In this document: positions 3,204 to 5,881 of the stretch, piece by piece
Position numbering within the stretch: the stretch's first letter is position 1
Layout: each line of letters starts with the position of its first letter
NCBI GenBank assembly: GCA_003497555.1
Contig: DNNS01000181.1
Coordinates: 1 to 5,881 of the forward strand
DNA: 5,881 nucleotides
Reading direction: 5' to 3'
Source: Spirochaetia bacterium
Lineage (GTDB): Bacteria > Spirochaetota > UBA12135
Notes under the pieces: model-generated
What the model was told of the DNA's origin: nothing
Databases searched by the model: none
What the model saw: the letters and a program-made list of their open reading frames with translations, nothing else
Program-made: the position numbers and the translations under genes

Positions 3204-5881
3204 ATGACATCCAAATCATGGGGAATTGATCTTGCAGGCCGGACAATGCGCTATGCTCCCTGGCCGCTTGACAATGATAAAAAATATCGAGCGCCGGCTG
3301 CGCAGGAAATTGAAGATATTTACGGAATCTCGGGCGAAGCAGTACGCGAAACCCTGCTGTATTTTGAAGAATGCGGCGGAAGTACAGCGGACCTGATTAA
3401 ACTGCTCAACACCTATGCTCTTGGCAGCGATTTCAGTATAACCAGAGACGAACTGCTTGATGAAAAACGCCGGTATACCAATGAATATTTTTTCTATTTT
3501 ATTATGTTCACCAAAAAGGTTATCGGCAGGAATGACTTTCATTTTGGAGAAAATAATAATGATCAATTAAGCTGCTATCATAAAATATATGAAAAGGGAA
3601 ATACTTCATCGCCTCCCTGGGGCAGAAATATAAAGGATTTTTCCGGATTCTGCTTTTATGCTCCGCTTGCGCTTTTCCGGGAAAAATTTTCTGAAGAATT
3701 ACTGGAGTTTCTTTACAGCATCCTGGCTGGTTTTTTTTCAGAATCCTATACTCCGGAATTGGTGAAAAAAGCAATTTCCAGGATATACCACTGGTTTTCC
3801 TGGGAATTTTGTTATCTGGCCTTTGAGCTATTCAAGATTATCAGTAATGACAATTTGTTTCAGAAGAATTCCTATTTTTTGATTAAACCAACAGATTTGA
3901 TTGGAGCAATAATCGGACATTCCTACACGGCTCTTGGTTACGTTGTTTCCAATATTCCCAATATTGTCTATAACAATAGCCTCAATATCGAATACCGTAC
4001 AATCAAAGCCAACAATCGTATGGCTCAATATCAATTTAATTTTTCACAAACTTTCCGGAATCAAATCGGTAAATATCAACTGTCTGTTGCCAGAGAGTTA
4101 TGCCTCTGCCATCTGGGGGTAACCGCTAATGTGCCTTTCTTTGTCTCTAAACAAAAACAGCCGGCAATTATTTATCATAGCAGATGTCTGGCTAAAGGAG
4201 AAAATTGCTGCCTTTATGAAATTATTTGGCCAGCAGATAGAAAAAAAATTAATATTTCCGCTGCGCAGCTGCTTATTTTAATAACTGCCTGTCTGCTGAT
4301 TATCGGGCTGTTGGCAAGCAAAGTACTCGCAATTATAGCGAGTGTTATTCTGCTGACAAGCGCTGTTTTTATTGAAAGGAAAAACAGCAAATTAAAAAGT
4401 GACAACGAAGCATATAGCGCTGATGTGCTTTTACAGAAAAACGAAACAACTTCTCTTTTTCAAAAACTCGTGACCGAACGTGATGGCCTTGAACTGGAAG
4501 TAAAAGAACGCACCTCGGAACTCACCCATGCCAATGCGCGGCTGCAGGAACTCGACAAACTTAAATCCGACTTTTTCGCCAATGTATCCCATGAACTGCG
4601 TACCCCGCTTACGCTGATTATCAGCCCTCTGGAAACACTGCTGAAAAATAAAAAGAATCATAAAGAAAAAAAGATGTTCATGGTCATGCTCGCAAATGCG
4701 CGCAAGCTTGCAGTCCTGATCAATAATCTTCTCGATTTTTCCAAAATTGAAGCAAAAAAAATTCAAACAATGAAAAAAACGGTACCGATAGTCAAACTTG
4801 TAAAAGAGTATATTGCCATGGTGAAGTCCGCAGCCCAAAGCCGGAATATAAAGCTTGCTTTTACCAGTATGCTTAATCCGGATTTGCCGGTTTGCGTTGA
4901 TGTAAATCTGTTTGAAAAAGCTGTGTTTAATCTGCTCGCCAATGCCCTGAAATTTACTCCCTGCGGGGGAATAATTAAAGTGCTTCTTTCTGCAGAAAAA
5001 AATGATTTTTTTTTAACCGTTAAAGACAGTGGTATCGGTATTCCGGAAGACAAACAGGAAATGATTTTCGAGCGCTTCAGCCAGATTGATACTTCCTCTG
5101 CGCGCAAATACGAGGGTACGGGAATAGGGCTTTTCCTGGTAAAGGAAATCGCAGCTCTGCATAACGGCGATATCAGTGTAAAAAGCAGTCCGGGACATGG
5201 CTCGGAATTTACCTTGAGGCTGCCCATTGTCAGTGAAGAAATCATAATTGCCTCAAATGATAAAGTCGAACCTTCAGCAAGTAAAAACCTGTGGTCGAGT
5301 ATCGGTATGGGCCTTGCTCCAAGCCGACAGAAAGACACAGCTGGAAATAATACCGCAGCTAAAACGCCTGCCTCGAAAAAAAGAAATACCGTATTAATTG
5401 TTGATGATAACCGTGAAATGCTTGATTATTTAACCAAAATACTCTGTGCCAGGTACAATATTTATACGGCAGAAAACGGCAGGCAGGCTCTGGAACTTCT
5501 GGCTCATGAAAAAATTGATTTATTGGTATCTGACATAATGATGCCGGAAATGGACGGCAGCGAGCTGGTGACAAAAATACGCGCCGATTTCTCCCGGGCA
5601 GATCTTCCGATTATACTGCTTACTGCCAAAGCGCAGATGTCCGACAAACTGTGCGGATTCGCTCAGGGCGCAACCGACTATATCTGCAAGCCGTTTAACA
5701 CTGAAGAACTTTTGGCCCGCATCAATTCGCAGATAAAACTCAAAATAATGCGGGATGAGCTGCAGGCGGAAATTGCCGGGCTGCGCGGGAAAAAGAAAAA
5801 AATTTCCGGTCTGACCGAGATGAAAGTACGTAAAGTCCATGATTTTATTGGAATTAATTTTATGGCAGCCCTGAACCGGGA
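3204..5881 (+). CDS. hybrid sensor histidine kinase (partial, 3' end beyond window)
   Basis: One frame stays open for 892 codons to the edge. Residues 1-345 form a soluble sensor without signal peptide. It closes with Cys328-x3-Gly332-Glu333-x2-Cys336 and 'YEIIW', like the end of V4R/heme-NO-binding-type domains. Two short hydrophobic segments (about 356-371 and 374-390) form a tight membrane hairpin, so sensor and kinase should both be cytoplasmic. A coiled coil (about 391-455) leads to the HisKA domain with phospho-acceptor His463 in 'SHELRTPL'. The HATPase domain has an N-box (Asn576, Asn580), G1 'DSGIGIP' (608-614) and G2 'GTGIGL' (638-643). After a linker, the receiver domain (about 728-840) has Asp734/Asp735, phospho-acceptor Asp777, Thr807 and Lys829. 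All catalytic residues are present, so intramolecular phosphorelay is expected. The tail 'TEMKVRKVHDFIGINF' resembles the run-in to an AraC-type HTH. The signal sensed is unknown. Confidence 0.93.
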   Translation, partial: MTSKSWGIDLAGRTMRYAPWPLDNDKKYRAPAAQEIEDIYGISGEAVRETLLYFEECGGSTADLIKLLNTYALGSDFSITRDELLDEKRRYTNEYFFYFIMFTKKVIGRNDFHFGENNNDQLSCYHKIYEKGNTSSPPWGRNIKDFSGFCFYAPLALFREKFSEELLEFLYSILAGFFSESYTPELVKKAISRIYHWFSWEFCYLAFELFKIISNDNLFQKNSYFLIKPTDLIGAIIGHSYTALGYVVSNIPNIVYNNSLNIEYRTIKANNRMAQYQFNFSQTFRNQIGKYQLSVARELCLCHLGVTANVPFFVSKQKQPAIIYHSRCLAKGENCCLYEIIWPADRKKINISAAQLLILITACLLIIGLLASKVLAIIASVILLTSAVFIERKNSKLKSDNEAYSADVLLQKNETTSLFQKLVTERDGLELEVKERTSELTHANARLQELDKLKSDFFANVSHELRTPLTLIISPLETLLKNKKNHKEKKMFMVMLANARKLAVLINNLLDFSKIEAKKIQTMKKTVPIVKLVKEYIAMVKSAAQSRNIKLAFTSMLNPDLPVCVDVNLFEKAVFNLLANALKFTPCGGIIKVLLSAEKNDFFLTVKDSGIGIPEDKQEMIFERFSQIDTSSARKYEGTGIGLFLVKEIAALHNGDISVKSSPGHGSEFTLRLPIVSEEIIIASNDKVEPSASKNLWSSIGMGLAPSRQKDTAGNNTAAKTPASKKRNTVLIVDDNREMLDYLTKILCARYNIYTAENGRQALELLAHEKIDLLVSDIMMPEMDGSELVTKIRADFSRADLPIILLTAKAQMSDKLCGFAQGATDYICKPFNTEELLARINSQIKLKIMRDELQAEIAGLRGKKKKISGLTEMKVRKVHDFIGINFMAALNR

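Noticed and set aside
3082..3207. 41-codon open frame running into the kinase start (overlap TCATGA)
   Set aside because: The overlap suggested coupling, but there is no ATG or good start and no recognisable motif. The kinase has its own strong ribosome binding site, which already explains translation.
3216..5840. Many minus-strand frames opposite the kinase (for example 4763-5338)
   Set aside because: The plus-strand frame carries every histidine kinase and receiver motif without interruption, so the antisense frames are coding shadows.

Overview
The window looks like AT-rich accessory DNA next to the 5' part of a large chromosomal signalling gene. The best clue to the host is the partial hybrid histidine kinase at the right end. 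Its N-terminal layout (a 'WGIDLAG...APWPL' opening and a 'C-x3-G-E-x2-C-x2-E-I-x-W' box just before a membrane hairpin) and the sequence after its receiver domain resemble hybrid kinases I associate with spirochaetes (Treponema-like). This is recall, not a search, so Spirochaetota is a moderate-confidence suggestion.

Layout. Bases 1-41 hold nothing I can call. A small lipoprotein gene (42-611, minus) is divergent from an XRE-type regulator gene (686-940, plus). Their 74-bp gap holds a perfect 10-2-10 palindrome at 629-650, a good operator candidate. Facing the regulator is a two-gene minus-strand operon: a DUF2958 protein (1252-1569) followed, after a TGA-A-ATG junction, by an unrecognised 92-aa protein (972-1250). 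A 10-nt copy of one palindrome half-site (1598-1607) lies just upstream of this operon, so the XRE protein may control both loci.

The middle (1570-3203) appears decayed. It holds 340 bp of AT-rich DNA without a gene, then the C-terminal part of a serine recombinase without its catalytic domain (1910-2158, minus). Next is the C-terminal half of a PIN-domain (VapC-like) toxin (2321-2527, plus). Last comes about 675 bp of non-coding DNA with nested inverted repeats, including a 62-bp hairpin built from 'cacggatt' units and a probable terminator. DUF2958, XRE, recombinase and toxin remnants together suggest an old mobile element or island edge.

From 3204 to the window edge runs one uninterrupted frame of at least 892 codons with a strong ribosome binding site. 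It encodes a cytosolic sensor, membrane hairpin, coiled coil, HisKA/HATPase and receiver domain, and the start of what may be an AraC-type output domain. I found no CRISPR array, tRNA or rRNA gene, and no clear evidence of a wholly new system. The strongest leads are the XRE/palindrome circuit, the nested repeats and the unusual sensor kinase.
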